From a virus, in IMG/VR virus record IMGVR_UViG_3300022542_000814, positions 1 to 29,655 of that record: DNA of 29,655 nt. One strand, given 5' to 3'. How positions within the stretch are numbered: the stretch's first letter is position 1; the number at the start of each line of letters is the position of its first letter. The notes below the pieces were generated by a model. The model was not told the DNA's origin, ran no database searches, and saw only the letters and a program-made list of their open reading frames with translations. Below, piece by piece: positions 6,744 through 14,958 of the stretch. The position numbers and the translations under genes were made by a program.

Positions 6744-7490
6744 TTGGACTCAAAATACATCGACACAGTTTGTGTAGTAGAACGAGATTGTGAAGAGCTG
6801 GACTTTGGAATAAATGCGCCAAACGTCTATGTTCTACCATCATTAGGTGGACTCGCAGAGGACCGCAGTCTGTTAGTCCAAGAAGCAAGACGACGGGGAG
6901 CATTCTTTTCCATCCAATGCGATGATGATACCGTTTTCACTGGGGAAGCCATCGATGCGATGATTGAAATCGCTATTGAAAATCCTTTCCTGGGGGGAGT
7001 ATGTCTTCTTTCGCAGCTTCACTTTTACTATGCCCGAGAGCTGAAGCCAAACAAAAACTGGGGGCTTAGTCAGCGCCCAGCTACCGTCTTTGGGGCGCGG
7101 CTAGAAGCATATGATGAAGTAGGGGAGTATGACTTTGCTGTTTGTGAGGACCTGGACTTTGGACTCCGTTTGTGGAGCAAGGGCTGGGGAGTGGCGCACG
7201 TCCATAATGAAGGACTCACATACGCACACAAAGTCCCAGCTCGCAAGAAGACACTAGAACAGGGGGGAATTCCAGAATTGGAACGTATGGCAGATACTGC
7301 AAAAGTTATTCCCCCAATCGTTGAACGACATGGACCGAATGGGACCGGGACACTCAAATTTCTGAGGCTTTCAGCTCCAGGCTCTATGCGGGCATTCAAC
7401 GTTCGGTATGATTGGGATGTCATGCTTCAACGATTCTCAGAGCGGTGGGGCTCAGTAGGGTATACAGACGCTAAAGGCAAGAAACTCTAA
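6744..7490 (+). CDS. GT-A fold glycosyltransferase (body of the amber-interrupted gene)
   Basis: The 248-residue body of a GT-A enzyme. FFSIQCDDDTVF carries the DDD metal-binding motif (DxD type) that holds the sugar nucleotide. FAVCEDLDFGLRLWSKGWGV is the acceptor-side ED-x-D-x-x-LR-x-x-x-x-G block, and VAHVHNEGLTYAHK supplies a late His. The pattern is close to that of phage GT-A enzymes, including TET-associated glycosyltransferases that decorate modified bases, though I cannot place it firmly. The first codon available after the upstream TAG is TTG 6744, three bases beyond it, so reinitiation is conceivable; no good ribosome site serves it. The normal start is ATG 6669. It may add sugar to DNA bases or to virion or cell-surface targets. 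Confidence 0.7.
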   Translation: MDSKYIDTVCVVERDCEELDFGINAPNVYVLPSLGGLAEDRSLLVQEARRRGAFFSIQCDDDTVFTGEAIDAMIEIAIENPFLGGVCLLSQLHFYYARELKPNKNWGLSQRPATVFGARLEAYDEVGEYDFAVCEDLDFGLRLWSKGWGVAHVHNEGLTYAHKVPARKKTLEQGGIPELERMADTAKVIPPIVERHGPNGTGTLKFLRLSAPGSMRAFNVRYDWDVMLQRFSERWGSVGYTDAKGKKL

Positions 7491-7506
7491 CCAGAGGAGA
7501 TGGCAG

Positions 7507-9456
7507 ATGACCGTATCAATATCCCCAAAGGAATATCACGCTCAACTAGAGAAGTTGCGGAGCTGTAATGGTCACTCAGTTGCGGTTGATACAGAGACCA
7601 CTGGTCTGAGTTGGTTCAAAGACAAGCCCATTGGAATCGGCTGGTACTGTCCTGAGGCTGACTCTGAGGGGTATATTGACCTGCGCCCAGAAGGGACCTT
7701 GGACCAAGTCAGGCGAGTGATGACCCAAATGTGGAATCGGGAAACAACCACGGTCATCTGCCACAACCTCAAGTTTGACTTTCACTTCTTGGACATCCCA
7801 CCCAGAACGTTCAAACGGATTCTGGATACGACCGTGATGATACATCTTATTGACTCACGCCACAAGAAGGCCCTGAAGCAAGCTGAGTTGACGTTTCTTG
7901 GGATAACCACCAAAGCAGAACACGTTGCGAGTCACGGCAGGAAAAAGATTTGGGATTGGCCCGTTGAGGACGTGGCCAAGTACTGTATTGATGACTGTCG
8001 CTCCACCTGGAAGCTAGCTGAATTCCTGATGCCTTTCCTACGAAAAATGATGGTGCTGGAGTTGCTCAAATCCGATATGGATTATCTGAAAGAACTCTGG
8101 GCCATTGAGAGGCACGGGATGTATACCGACCTGGAATTTGCCAGATACGGGGTTGCCCGGCTACAGGTGGATATTGACGAGTTGGAAGAGAAGCTGTATG
8201 AAGGCGTGGGCTATACCTTCAACTGGCGCAGTCCTCAGCAGCTCAGTAAGGCCCTGTACGAGCATATGGGCATCGAGAAACCAAAGGACCCGTATGCTGA
8301 CCCAGATGGAGTCTATCGAGGAAGATTTGCAACTGGCACAAAATACAATAGCACATCCACCAACACGTTCATCCTCTTGGAAAAAGTTGTCTGGATTGAT
8401 GAGGAAGGGGTTGAACATACCGGACATCCTCTTGGCGATGTCGTCAGCCTGTTGAGAGAAGCCAGAAAGTTGCAAAACGTTCTGAAGAAGTGGCCCACGC
8501 TGGTAGATGACCAGGACCGACTACACACCAATTTCAATATCACCGGGACTAGGACTGGGCGCCTGTCAAGCTCAAAACCAAATCTACAGAATGTTCCAGG
8601 CTCATGGCGAGTCAAGTTCACCCAGACTGTGTTCTCAGGAGAGTTGGAGCGACCCATTGCCTACAACCTACGCAAAGCTATCGTTGCACCGCCAGGAACC
8701 GTACTGGTCTCAATCGACTGGCGTCAGCAAGAGCTGCGGATGTTCGGGCTATTGGCCGAGGACCCCAACATGGTCCCTGCCCTGGAGACTGGTCAGGATA
8801 TCCACTCATTCGTTGCTGACCAGGTGTGGGGTGCGCACGACGTATTCCACAGGGGCATGGCCAAATCTATCACATTCGGGCTCATCTATGGGACAAGCAC
8901 GGCGAGTCTATCCCACAGGCTGAATATGAGCCGGACAGAGGCCAAGCAGGTCACGGACCAATATTGGACTGCGTTTCCGGCTATCCGGCCATTCAGAGAC
9001 CGTACCGTGGAGCATTGCCTCAAGTATGGCTATGTTCGCAACTGGGCAGGGCGCTATTGGTGGGAAGAGGCGCAGGACCGTGCCTACAAAGCAGTGAACT
9101 TTCTGGTCCAGGGGGGAGCAGCCGACCAGCTGAAGTATGCTGTCATCCGCTGTCAGAAATTCCTACGAGATACAAATGCTGAATCACGCATCGTCTCAAT
9201 CGTCCACGATGAACTGATATTTCAGATGCCCAGGGAAGAGTTGTGGATGGTTCCCGACCTCTGCAAAATCATGGAGCTGCCTGATGTTTTTGGTGTGGTG
9301 TTTCCAGTCGATGTTGAGATGGGATTGAATTGGGGAGAGAAACGAGAAATCCCAGAAGCCGATTTGCCAAAGCTGACCACAGGGGCGCAGCCAAAGCTGC
9401 CGAATGATGAGGGCTGGCGAAAGGAATGGGCAAAAATGCAAGCAACTGGGCCATAA
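7507..9456 (+). CDS. polA: DNA polymerase I family (family A) with 3'-5' exonuclease
   Basis: The protein has 649 residues, the length of a phage polymerase without a 5' nuclease. The proofreading domain has Exo I VAVDTETTGL (Asp28, Glu30), Exo II NLKFDFHFL and Exo III YCIDD. The polymerase domain has motif A SIDWRQQELR (catalytic Asp404), motif B R449-x3-K453-x3-FG-x2-YG on the O helix, and motif C IVHDELIF (His567, Asp568, Glu569). Phe457 is in the position where Tyr makes some enzymes tolerant of dideoxynucleotides, so this one should discriminate. It is the phage replicative polymerase. GAGGAG at 7494-7499 sets ATG 7507. It closes the early module; a promoter follows. Confidence 0.95.
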   Translation: MTVSISPKEYHAQLEKLRSCNGHSVAVDTETTGLSWFKDKPIGIGWYCPEADSEGYIDLRPEGTLDQVRRVMTQMWNRETTTVICHNLKFDFHFLDIPPRTFKRILDTTVMIHLIDSRHKKALKQAELTFLGITTKAEHVASHGRKKIWDWPVEDVAKYCIDDCRSTWKLAEFLMPFLRKMMVLELLKSDMDYLKELWAIERHGMYTDLEFARYGVARLQVDIDELEEKLYEGVGYTFNWRSPQQLSKALYEHMGIEKPKDPYADPDGVYRGRFATGTKYNSTSTNTFILLEKVVWIDEEGVEHTGHPLGDVVSLLREARKLQNVLKKWPTLVDDQDRLHTNFNITGTRTGRLSSSKPNLQNVPGSWRVKFTQTVFSGELERPIAYNLRKAIVAPPGTVLVSIDWRQQELRMFGLLAEDPNMVPALETGQDIHSFVADQVWGAHDVFHRGMAKSITFGLIYGTSTASLSHRLNMSRTEAKQVTDQYWTAFPAIRPFRDRTVEHCLKYGYVRNWAGRYWWEEAQDRAYKAVNFLVQGGAADQLKYAVIRCQKFLRDTNAESRIVSIVHDELIFQMPREELWMVPDLCKIMELPDVFGVVFPVDVEMGLNWGEKREIPEADLPKLTTGAQPKLPNDEGWRKEWAKMQATGP

Positions 9457-9486
9457 CGACAGAGTTGGCCCAACTTTACTTTTTTT
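9447..9486 (+). terminator. Possible intrinsic terminator after the DNA polymerase gene
   Basis: TGGGCC (9447-9452) can pair with GGCCCA (9467-9472) over a 14-nt loop; alternatively AGTTG pairs with CAACT at 9463-9475 in a compact hairpin. A run of seven T follows at 9480-9486. The stems are short, so termination may be weak. The site separates the replication genes from the packaging genes and lies just before a promoter, which is the expected place. Confidence 0.4.
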
Positions 9487-9503
9487 CGATTCTAGGGTAT
9501 AAT
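9475..9503 (+). promoter_or_regulatory. Sigma70-like promoter for the packaging/structural genes
   Basis: TTTACT (9475-9480, four of six bases of the -35 consensus), a 17-nt spacer with a T-run, and a perfect TATAAT (9498-9503). It is in the only sizeable gap between the two main modules. The predicted start of the transcript, near 9510, falls on the AGGAG ribosome site of the next gene, so the 5' leader would be only about 10 nt, which is unusual. Confidence 0.55.
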
Positions 9504-9520
9504 AAGACTAGGAGCAAACT

Positions 9521-10153
9521 ATGCCACGTGATGCCGTGAAGAGTACATCTTCACCCATCGATGCCAGGCGTTTGGCAACTCAAGGAAAACGCTGCAAGGG
9601 CAAAACAAAAAGGGGCACTCCTTGTCGGAGATGGGCTATCATCGGCAGGGATTATTGTCATTGGCACAGTGCAGACGATAAGCGACCTGAGCCGAAAAGT
9701 GATTTCAAAGCTGAGCCCTCAAGTTTGCCCGGGATGACCTTGAACGATGTACACGATAATGAAAGGCAAATCGCAGCTAAAATCAAACGCAAAAAGGCAG
9801 CTGAAGTAAGGACCGAACTCAAAAAGAAAAAGAAACAACAGGCGACTGCTGAAAGAGCCGCAAAAGACCTTGTTGGCGCAGTAGACAAGCAGTTGGTTGC
9901 GGCCGGCAATACCGCATTAATCCCTATTGGAGACACCAATCTCAGAACTCTTGAAAACTGTCTGATGTTGATTGAATACGCAGTCGATGAGATTCTTGAC
10001 CTTGCACCCAGTCTAACCAAATCCAAAACTCTCATCCAGGCGGCGAGAACGGCTGGGCAACTTATCATTCAGGCAGGGGTTGCCGATAAGGCTGTCCAGT
10101 GGTTCCAAGACAATGTTAAGCTAGTGGCTAATATAGATTTGGACCAAATCTAG
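9521..10153 (+). CDS. Zinc-motif protein in the small terminase position (putative TerS)
   Basis: The protein has 210 residues. Residues 25-49 carry a Cys-x9-Cys-x10-Cys-x2-His motif (RCKGKTKRGTPC ... YCHWH) like the small zinc-binding motif found in many phage proteins encoded next to terminases. Residues 80-115 are a Lys-rich coiled coil (KIKRKKAAEVRTELKKKKK), and the C-terminal third is helical. Place before TerL and a DNA-binding, oligomer-type build suggest the small terminase subunit, which recognises the packaging site. The radical SAM gene separates it from TerL. AGGAG at 9510-9514 sets ATG 9521. The TerS role is an inference from context. Confidence 0.55.
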   Translation: MPRDAVKSTSSPIDARRLATQGKRCKGKTKRGTPCRRWAIIGRDYCHWHSADDKRPEPKSDFKAEPSSLPGMTLNDVHDNERQIAAKIKRKKAAEVRTELKKKKKQQATAERAAKDLVGAVDKQLVAAGNTALIPIGDTNLRTLENCLMLIEYAVDEILDLAPSLTKSKTLIQAARTAGQLIIQAGVADKAVQWFQDNVKLVANIDLDQI

Positions 10154-10162
10154 GAGAAAAGC

Positions 10163-11140
10163 ATGCTAGAAAAGCACGCCCAGCAACAGCCGTACCATCC
10201 TTGGAGTATCCAGGTAGCACTGGTCCAAGGTTGTAATCGTCGCTGTTGGGTCTGTGGTATCAACGGGGTGCCTAAAGAAAAACAAATTGGCCGCAACCGC
10301 ATCGAACTGGGTGTACTTGAAAAGACATTCACGCAGCTGGCCAAGTGGCTGCCCAAGATTCGAGTGGAAATCAACTCCCATGGGGAGCCGACCCTGCACC
10401 CGAAGTTTTACGATTGCCTACGAGTGATGCGGGATGTCTTCCCAAAAGCATCGCTCCAGCTCCAAACCAATTCCGACCTCTGGTACAAAAACCCAGTGGA
10501 TGAGATTGAGCGGATGTGGGATGCAGGACTCGATGCCCTCATCATCAACTGCTATGCTCAAGGCCGCAGGGAGTATTTTGTCAAGACGCTAACCGCTGCA
10601 AATATCCCATTTGTCGATTATTACTACAACAACCCAAAGAATGAATCTGGGAATCGGTACAGAAAACCAGGGAGTCAATTCATTTTGCTATGGGAAGATT
10701 TGGGGATGGTCAACGAGACATCGGTCAGGGGAGACACGAAACGAACCAACAAGAGACTCCACAACTCAGGAGGCAACTGCGACCAAGATGAAATTGCTCT
10801 CAGGACGGGACAGAGAGTATATCCCCTGCCCTTACCGTCCAAGTGCTCCAAAGTATTCAGGGAGCTGATTCTCAATTGGGATGGGACCATACCTCTGTGC
10901 TGTCAAGATTGGAACGATGTTCAGCTGATGGGGGATATTCAGACCACTCACATCAGAGACATTTGGTTTGGGGAAAAGTATCATCTGGCCCGACAACTCC
11001 TATACCGAAGGCGTAGAGATTTACTGAAGCCGTGTAGTGCTTGCAACGACCCGACTACACGAGTTGGACTGATACCAGCACCCCAGGCGATGCTTGAGAT
11101 GTCGGATGAAGAAATTTACCAATGGTGGCTGGCGGCATGA
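10163..11140 (+). CDS. Radical SAM enzyme with SPASM-like C-terminal cluster domain
   Basis: The protein has 325 residues. GCNRRCWVCG gives the Cx3Cx2C site (Cys24, 28, 31) for the 4Fe-4S cluster that cleaves S-adenosylmethionine. NSHGEPTLHPKF is the family's GGEPTL-like strand with Gly-Glu. The C-terminal half has a SPASM pattern: CSKVFRELILNWDGTIPLCCQDW, then GDIQTTHIRDIWFG, then CSACN, so seven or more Cys for an extra cluster. Such enzymes modify peptides, proteins or small molecules; the target is unknown and no obvious precursor peptide lies nearby. AGGAG precedes ATG 10163, and the gene ends overlapping TerL by four bases (ATGA). It is an unusual insert between terminase genes. Confidence 0.85.
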   Translation: MLEKHAQQQPYHPWSIQVALVQGCNRRCWVCGINGVPKEKQIGRNRIELGVLEKTFTQLAKWLPKIRVEINSHGEPTLHPKFYDCLRVMRDVFPKASLQLQTNSDLWYKNPVDEIERMWDAGLDALIINCYAQGRREYFVKTLTAANIPFVDYYYNNPKNESGNRYRKPGSQFILLWEDLGMVNETSVRGDTKRTNKRLHNSGGNCDQDEIALRTGQRVYPLPLPSKCSKVFRELILNWDGTIPLCCQDWNDVQLMGDIQTTHIRDIWFGEKYHLARQLLYRRRRDLLKPCSACNDPTTRVGLIPAPQAMLEMSDEEIYQWWLAA

Positions 11141-12408
11141 TTAAGCCAGTGAAGCAGGCACCCTACCGACCATATGGCGCCTGCCGTGACCTATTCCACA
11201 ACCGGCGTGCCGAGCTGCTTATTGAGGGCCCAGCAGGAACTGGAAAGTCAAGAGCCGTCTTGGAGAAGATTCATTTGGCTGGGTTGAAATATCCAGGGGC
11301 AAGATTCTTGATGCTCCGAAAGACAAGGACCAGCTTGAATACCTCTGGACGGGTCACGTTTGACCAGAAGGTCAAAATCCCAGCCGTTGTCTGGGAGGCC
11401 AGCAAAAGCCAATACCTGTTTCCTACTGGCTCCGTGATGGTAGTGGGGGGGATGGACAACGCCAGTCGCATCCTATCAACTGAATATGACATTATCTATG
11501 TTCAAGAAGCAACCGAAATTGACCAGGCCGAATGGGAAACGTTGCTGACCCGACTCAGGAATTACACGATGCCATATCAGCAAATCATCGGAGACTGTAA
11601 TCCCAGCTCAGAAACGCACTGGTTGCTGAGACGGCATAGCCTGGGCCACCTAAAGCGATTGTACTCAAAACACACCGACAATCCGATGTTGTATTCTCAT
11701 GCTACCGATACCTGGACAACTGAAGGACTAGACTACATCGACAAACTTTCCAAGCTAACTGGACACACCAAGGAACGTCTGCTGTTGGGACGTTGGGCAA
11801 GCGCAACCGGAGCAGTCTATCCAGAGTATGAACCAGGCCCGCATTTGATTGAGCCGTTTGATATTCCACTAGGCTGGAAGAGGTATCTTGCAGTTGATTT
11901 CGGATTTGTGAATCCGTTTGTCTGTCAATGGTGGGCCGAGTCACCTGATGATACCCTGTACATGTACAAAGAAATCTATTACACCGAAAGAACTGTCAAA
12001 GAACATTCGGCTCAAATCGTTGAGGAATGCGAGAAACACGAACCAGCCGGAAAGATACCACTAGCCATTTGTGACCATGACGCAGAGGACCGCGCCACGC
12101 TCCGAGAGAACGGCATCAAGACCAAGCCAGCGCAGAAGGCAGTGATACAAGGAATTGAAAATGTCAAATTCCGGCTGATTGAGGACAAAATCAAAATATT
12201 CAGGGGAGCAACACTTGAGACCGATGTCCGACTATTGGATGCAGGTATTCCGACCTGTACTGCTGAAGAATTTGGCGGCTATGTTTGGGACCCGAAAAAA
12301 GAACAACCGGTGAAGCAAAAAGACCACGGGATGGACAGCATGCGATATATGGTTCAGCAACTGGATGGCTTGAATCCGAGACGAAAAGTCAGGAGCATGA
12401 GGAAGTGA
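11137..12408 (+). CDS. terL: Terminase large subunit
   Basis: The protein has 423 residues. It is the ATP-driven DNA packaging motor and headful or site-specific nuclease at the capsid portal. ATPase domain: Walker A GPAGTGKS (residues 31-38) and Walker B YDIIYVQEATEID with catalytic Glu. Nuclease domain (RNase H-like): LAVDFGFVNPF with the first Asp, AICDHDAEDR with further acidic residues, and DHGMDSMRYM with the last. Length and motif order are standard. ATG 11137 overlaps the radical SAM stop (ATGA); an in-frame ATG at 11122 is possible, but neither has a strong ribosome site, so translational coupling is likely. Confidence 0.95.
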   Translation: MIKPVKQAPYRPYGACRDLFHNRRAELLIEGPAGTGKSRAVLEKIHLAGLKYPGARFLMLRKTRTSLNTSGRVTFDQKVKIPAVVWEASKSQYLFPTGSVMVVGGMDNASRILSTEYDIIYVQEATEIDQAEWETLLTRLRNYTMPYQQIIGDCNPSSETHWLLRRHSLGHLKRLYSKHTDNPMLYSHATDTWTTEGLDYIDKLSKLTGHTKERLLLGRWASATGAVYPEYEPGPHLIEPFDIPLGWKRYLAVDFGFVNPFVCQWWAESPDDTLYMYKEIYYTERTVKEHSAQIVEECEKHEPAGKIPLAICDHDAEDRATLRENGIKTKPAQKAVIQGIENVKFRLIEDKIKIFRGATLETDVRLLDAGIPTCTAEEFGGYVWDPKKEQPVKQKDHGMDSMRYMVQQLDGLNPRRKVRSMRK

Positions 12409-12437
12409 CCCAACTATTTACAAAGCTGAGGTGTTGA

Positions 12438-13898
12438 ATGTCTGAGGAATTTTCAAGGACCGATCTACAAAAAGCAATTCTATTCAACCAAGCACTTGGC
12501 TCCGTAAGACGTCAATTGCTGGATGGGATGTCAACACATGGCGGCAAACGTCAGTTCAATATTGTACTTGGCTATCCTGAAGAAATCACCACAGACCAAT
12601 ATCTGACTCGATACTACAGACAGGATATTGCCGGCCGCATCGTAGACCTCCCGGCGACCGATACCTGGAAAGACCCACCCAAGCTAACACAGGGGAATGA
12701 GGAAGAGACAGAATTCATCAAGGCCATCAAGCAGTTGGTAGAGAAACTCAGGCTGTGGTCCGTCATCACAAGAGCCGACCGTATCAGCGGCATTGGTACA
12801 TTCGGTGGAATCTTCATCGGCTACAAAGATGGGCTGGACCCGGCTGAAGAAGCAATCAAAGGCTCAGCGAAGAACCCAGATGGTGTCCTCTTCATGCGCC
12901 CATTCAGCGCAGCGAACGCCAAGGTCAAAACATTTGTTACAGATACTCAGTCCGAGAGATTTGGGCTGCCGCTGATGTACCAGCTGACTGTGGAAAACAA
13001 CAAGACCATCGACGTTCACTGGACCAGAATACTCCACATCGCAGACAACCGCATCGACTCCGACTGGGAAGGCATCCCCAGGCTACAGCAAGTTTGGAAT
13101 CGGCTGGACGATTTGTACAAAGTTGTCGGTGGCTCGGCAGAAGCAAGCTGGCTCAACATGCGACCTGGAACCGTCATCACTACGCAGAAAGATGCAACTC
13201 TGGACCTGGACGATGACGAGGTCAAAGAAGGAATTGAAGCAGAGATTGAAGAATACATCCACGGCATGATGCGTTTCTTGACGCTGGAAGGAATTGACGT
13301 CAAGCAGCTGCAGGGCCAGATGATGGACCCGAAAAGCCAATTTGAAGTGGAGATTGCCCTCATCAGTGCAGCCAGCGGAATCCCACAACGGGTGCTCTTG
13401 GGCAGCGCAGCAGGAGAGCTAGCAGCAGCGCAAGAGGATACCAAACAGTGGTACGGCACAATCACCTCACGTCAAGCCAACTATGCGGAGCCGGACATTT
13501 TGCGACCGCTGTTGGCTATGTTTGTTTGGATTGGGGCTATCCCTGACCCTGGAGAGGACGGCTATGAAGTTGAATGGGTGTCCTTGTTTGAAGCCAGTGA
13601 CCAAGAGAATGCCCTGACAGCAGAGACGTGGGCCAAAGCTGTTTCGGCTATGGGGGCTGAAGTATCCAACAAAGAGAAACGAGTCATGCTGAATCTGCCA
13701 GACGAAATCCCAGACGATATGAGGGACCTGGTTGAGCCAGTTATCCCTACCGCAACCGATGTTGAAAATGTCGCACCAGAATCTCTGGTTGTGGCGGCAG
13801 CGGCCAGGAATCTAGCCAAGGGGCTCATTACCAACGAGCAGTATCAAAAATTGCTTGAAGGACTGTTGGAGGATTTTGGTGCAGCTGACAGCGAATGA
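12438..13898 (+). CDS. Portal protein (DUF1073-like)
   Basis: The protein has 486 residues. It forms the ring at the capsid vertex through which DNA is pumped and to which the connector binds. The N-terminal part has the DUF1073 hallmarks: DIAGRIVDLPATDTWKDPP, then ISGIGTFGGIFIGYKDG and FMRPFSAANAKV. The C-terminal clip/stem half has SGIPQRVLLGSAAGELAAAQEDTKQWY followed by a Q-x-N stretch, as in other portals of this group. It directly follows TerL and precedes a MuF-like protein, as expected. GAGGTG before ATG 12438 is the ribosome site. One of the only two GATC sites outside the 16-kb cluster is at its fourth-to-fifth line of codons (12462). Confidence 0.88.
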   Translation: MSEEFSRTDLQKAILFNQALGSVRRQLLDGMSTHGGKRQFNIVLGYPEEITTDQYLTRYYRQDIAGRIVDLPATDTWKDPPKLTQGNEEETEFIKAIKQLVEKLRLWSVITRADRISGIGTFGGIFIGYKDGLDPAEEAIKGSAKNPDGVLFMRPFSAANAKVKTFVTDTQSERFGLPLMYQLTVENNKTIDVHWTRILHIADNRIDSDWEGIPRLQQVWNRLDDLYKVVGGSAEASWLNMRPGTVITTQKDATLDLDDDEVKEGIEAEIEEYIHGMMRFLTLEGIDVKQLQGQMMDPKSQFEVEIALISAASGIPQRVLLGSAAGELAAAQEDTKQWYGTITSRQANYAEPDILRPLLAMFVWIGAIPDPGEDGYEVEWVSLFEASDQENALTAETWAKAVSAMGAEVSNKEKRVMLNLPDEIPDDMRDLVEPVIPTATDVENVAPESLVVAAAARNLAKGLITNEQYQKLLEGLLEDFGAADSE

Positions 13899-14481
13899 CA
13901 CATACAGTGACTATCTGAGGTCACTGCGGGCAGTAGCCAGGGGATTGTGGCTTGGGGTGATGGACTATTCTCAAGCATTTGATGCACTGGATGTTGCTAT
14001 CCGAGTAGGAATTACAAAAGCCTGGTATGGTGGACTCGATGAGGCAGGGATTGCTCCAGTAGAAATGAACGAGCAAGAACGGCTGGCCCTGAAAGATATG
14101 ATAATGGACGAGCAACTGCAAGTTGATGGATTCTTGTCTTTCTGTATCGAGAACAGCAAGGCTGCAGGGGCTGCTTGGGCGACCTGCGATTACAAAGCCC
14201 ACCAATGGGCGATGCGGGCAAAGGATGCTCGCAACAAAGCACTAACGATGGCGAAATCCGACCCAAAGCTGATGTGGCAGTTAGGCGGGACAAAAACTCA
14301 CTGCCCCACCTGCTCAAAGCTGAATGGGAAGGTCAAACGAGCATCTTACTGGAGAGCCAAAGGTATTCAGCCGCAGAACTATCCAAATCCGCTGCTGGAA
14401 TGTGGGGGATGGCGATGTGACTGCGAACTGACACCTACCGATGAACCGTTGAGCAAGGGACCATTACCAAGTGTACCATAG
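13879..14481 (+). CDS. MuF-like minor head protein with C-terminal zinc site
   Basis: The protein has 200 residues, shorter than full MuF proteins. The N-terminal two thirds are helical. The last third has the Cys pattern of phage minor head proteins: HCPTCSKLNGKVKRASYW, then LLECGGWRCDCEL, four or more Cys plus His that should bind zinc. It is made in small amounts and sits inside the head near the portal. GTG 13879 is chosen since GGAGG (13868-13872) is six bases upstream; it overlaps the portal gene's end by 20 nt. TTG 13855 would be an alternative longer start. Confidence 0.72.
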   Translation: MQLTANDTYSDYLRSLRAVARGLWLGVMDYSQAFDALDVAIRVGITKAWYGGLDEAGIAPVEMNEQERLALKDMIMDEQLQVDGFLSFCIENSKAAGAAWATCDYKAHQWAMRAKDARNKALTMAKSDPKLMWQLGGTKTHCPTCSKLNGKVKRASYWRAKGIQPQNYPNPLLECGGWRCDCELTPTDEPLSKGPLPSVP

Positions 14482-14490
14482 GAGAAAACA

Positions 14491-14946
14491 ATGATACTTG
14501 CATCAAGTCTGATTGAGCTGATTGGCCCCGATGAACAAGTTGACCAAAATGAGTACAGCGCCAGCGTGGCCCTGTCCCTACAATCAATCGGAACCGGAAA
14601 GATTGAAGCTGTCACACTCAGGACAATCGAAACAGGGTCAGGAGTAATCTTGACCCCAGCAGGTACGCTCCTATTCCTGAATGCAGACCCTGCTACAGCT
14701 GCTGGAGACACCGACCTGACTGCGGCTGAGTGGGCAACGGTTGTCGGCATCATCGAGATTGCGGCAGCCGATTGGGTTGCTGATACTGCTGGAGCTGCTG
14801 TTGTGGGAATCCCTGACAAGGCATTTCCATTTGAGACCTTGAGCAATTTGTATATGGTCTGGCTCCACACCGATGCAACGTCATTCAATAGTCTTGCAGG
14901 CGATGATGAGAGTCTACATGTGGTGGTTAGGCACGTCATCAACTGA
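14491..14946 (+). CDS. Hypothetical virion-associated protein
   Basis: The protein has 151 residues, rich in Ala, Thr and Ile and predicted to be mostly beta, without membrane segments. It contains SGVILTPAGTLLFLNADP and SNLYMVWLHTDATSF, patterns seen in small phage decoration-type proteins, but no family is certain. AGGAG six bases before ATG 14491 overlaps the MuF stop region. It opens the block of beta-rich genes between MuF and the protease, so a virion surface role is likely by position. Confidence 0.6.
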   Translation: MILASSLIELIGPDEQVDQNEYSASVALSLQSIGTGKIEAVTLRTIETGSGVILTPAGTLLFLNADPATAAGDTDLTAAEWATVVGIIEIAAADWVADTAGAAVVGIPDKAFPFETLSNLYMVWLHTDATSFNSLAGDDESLHVVVRHVIN

Positions 14947-14958
14947 AAGAGAGCTACC

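Noticed and set aside
11122-11137. Terminase start at ATG 11122
   Set aside because: The ATGA overlap at 11137 fits the coupling used through this genome, and residues 1-5 of the longer form add nothing of the family pattern; it cannot be excluded.
10163-11140. Radical SAM protein as QueE of a 7-deazaguanine pathway
   Set aside because: QueE is shorter with a different cluster-binding loop; no QueC, QueD or FolE partners are seen in the window and the C-terminus is SPASM-like.
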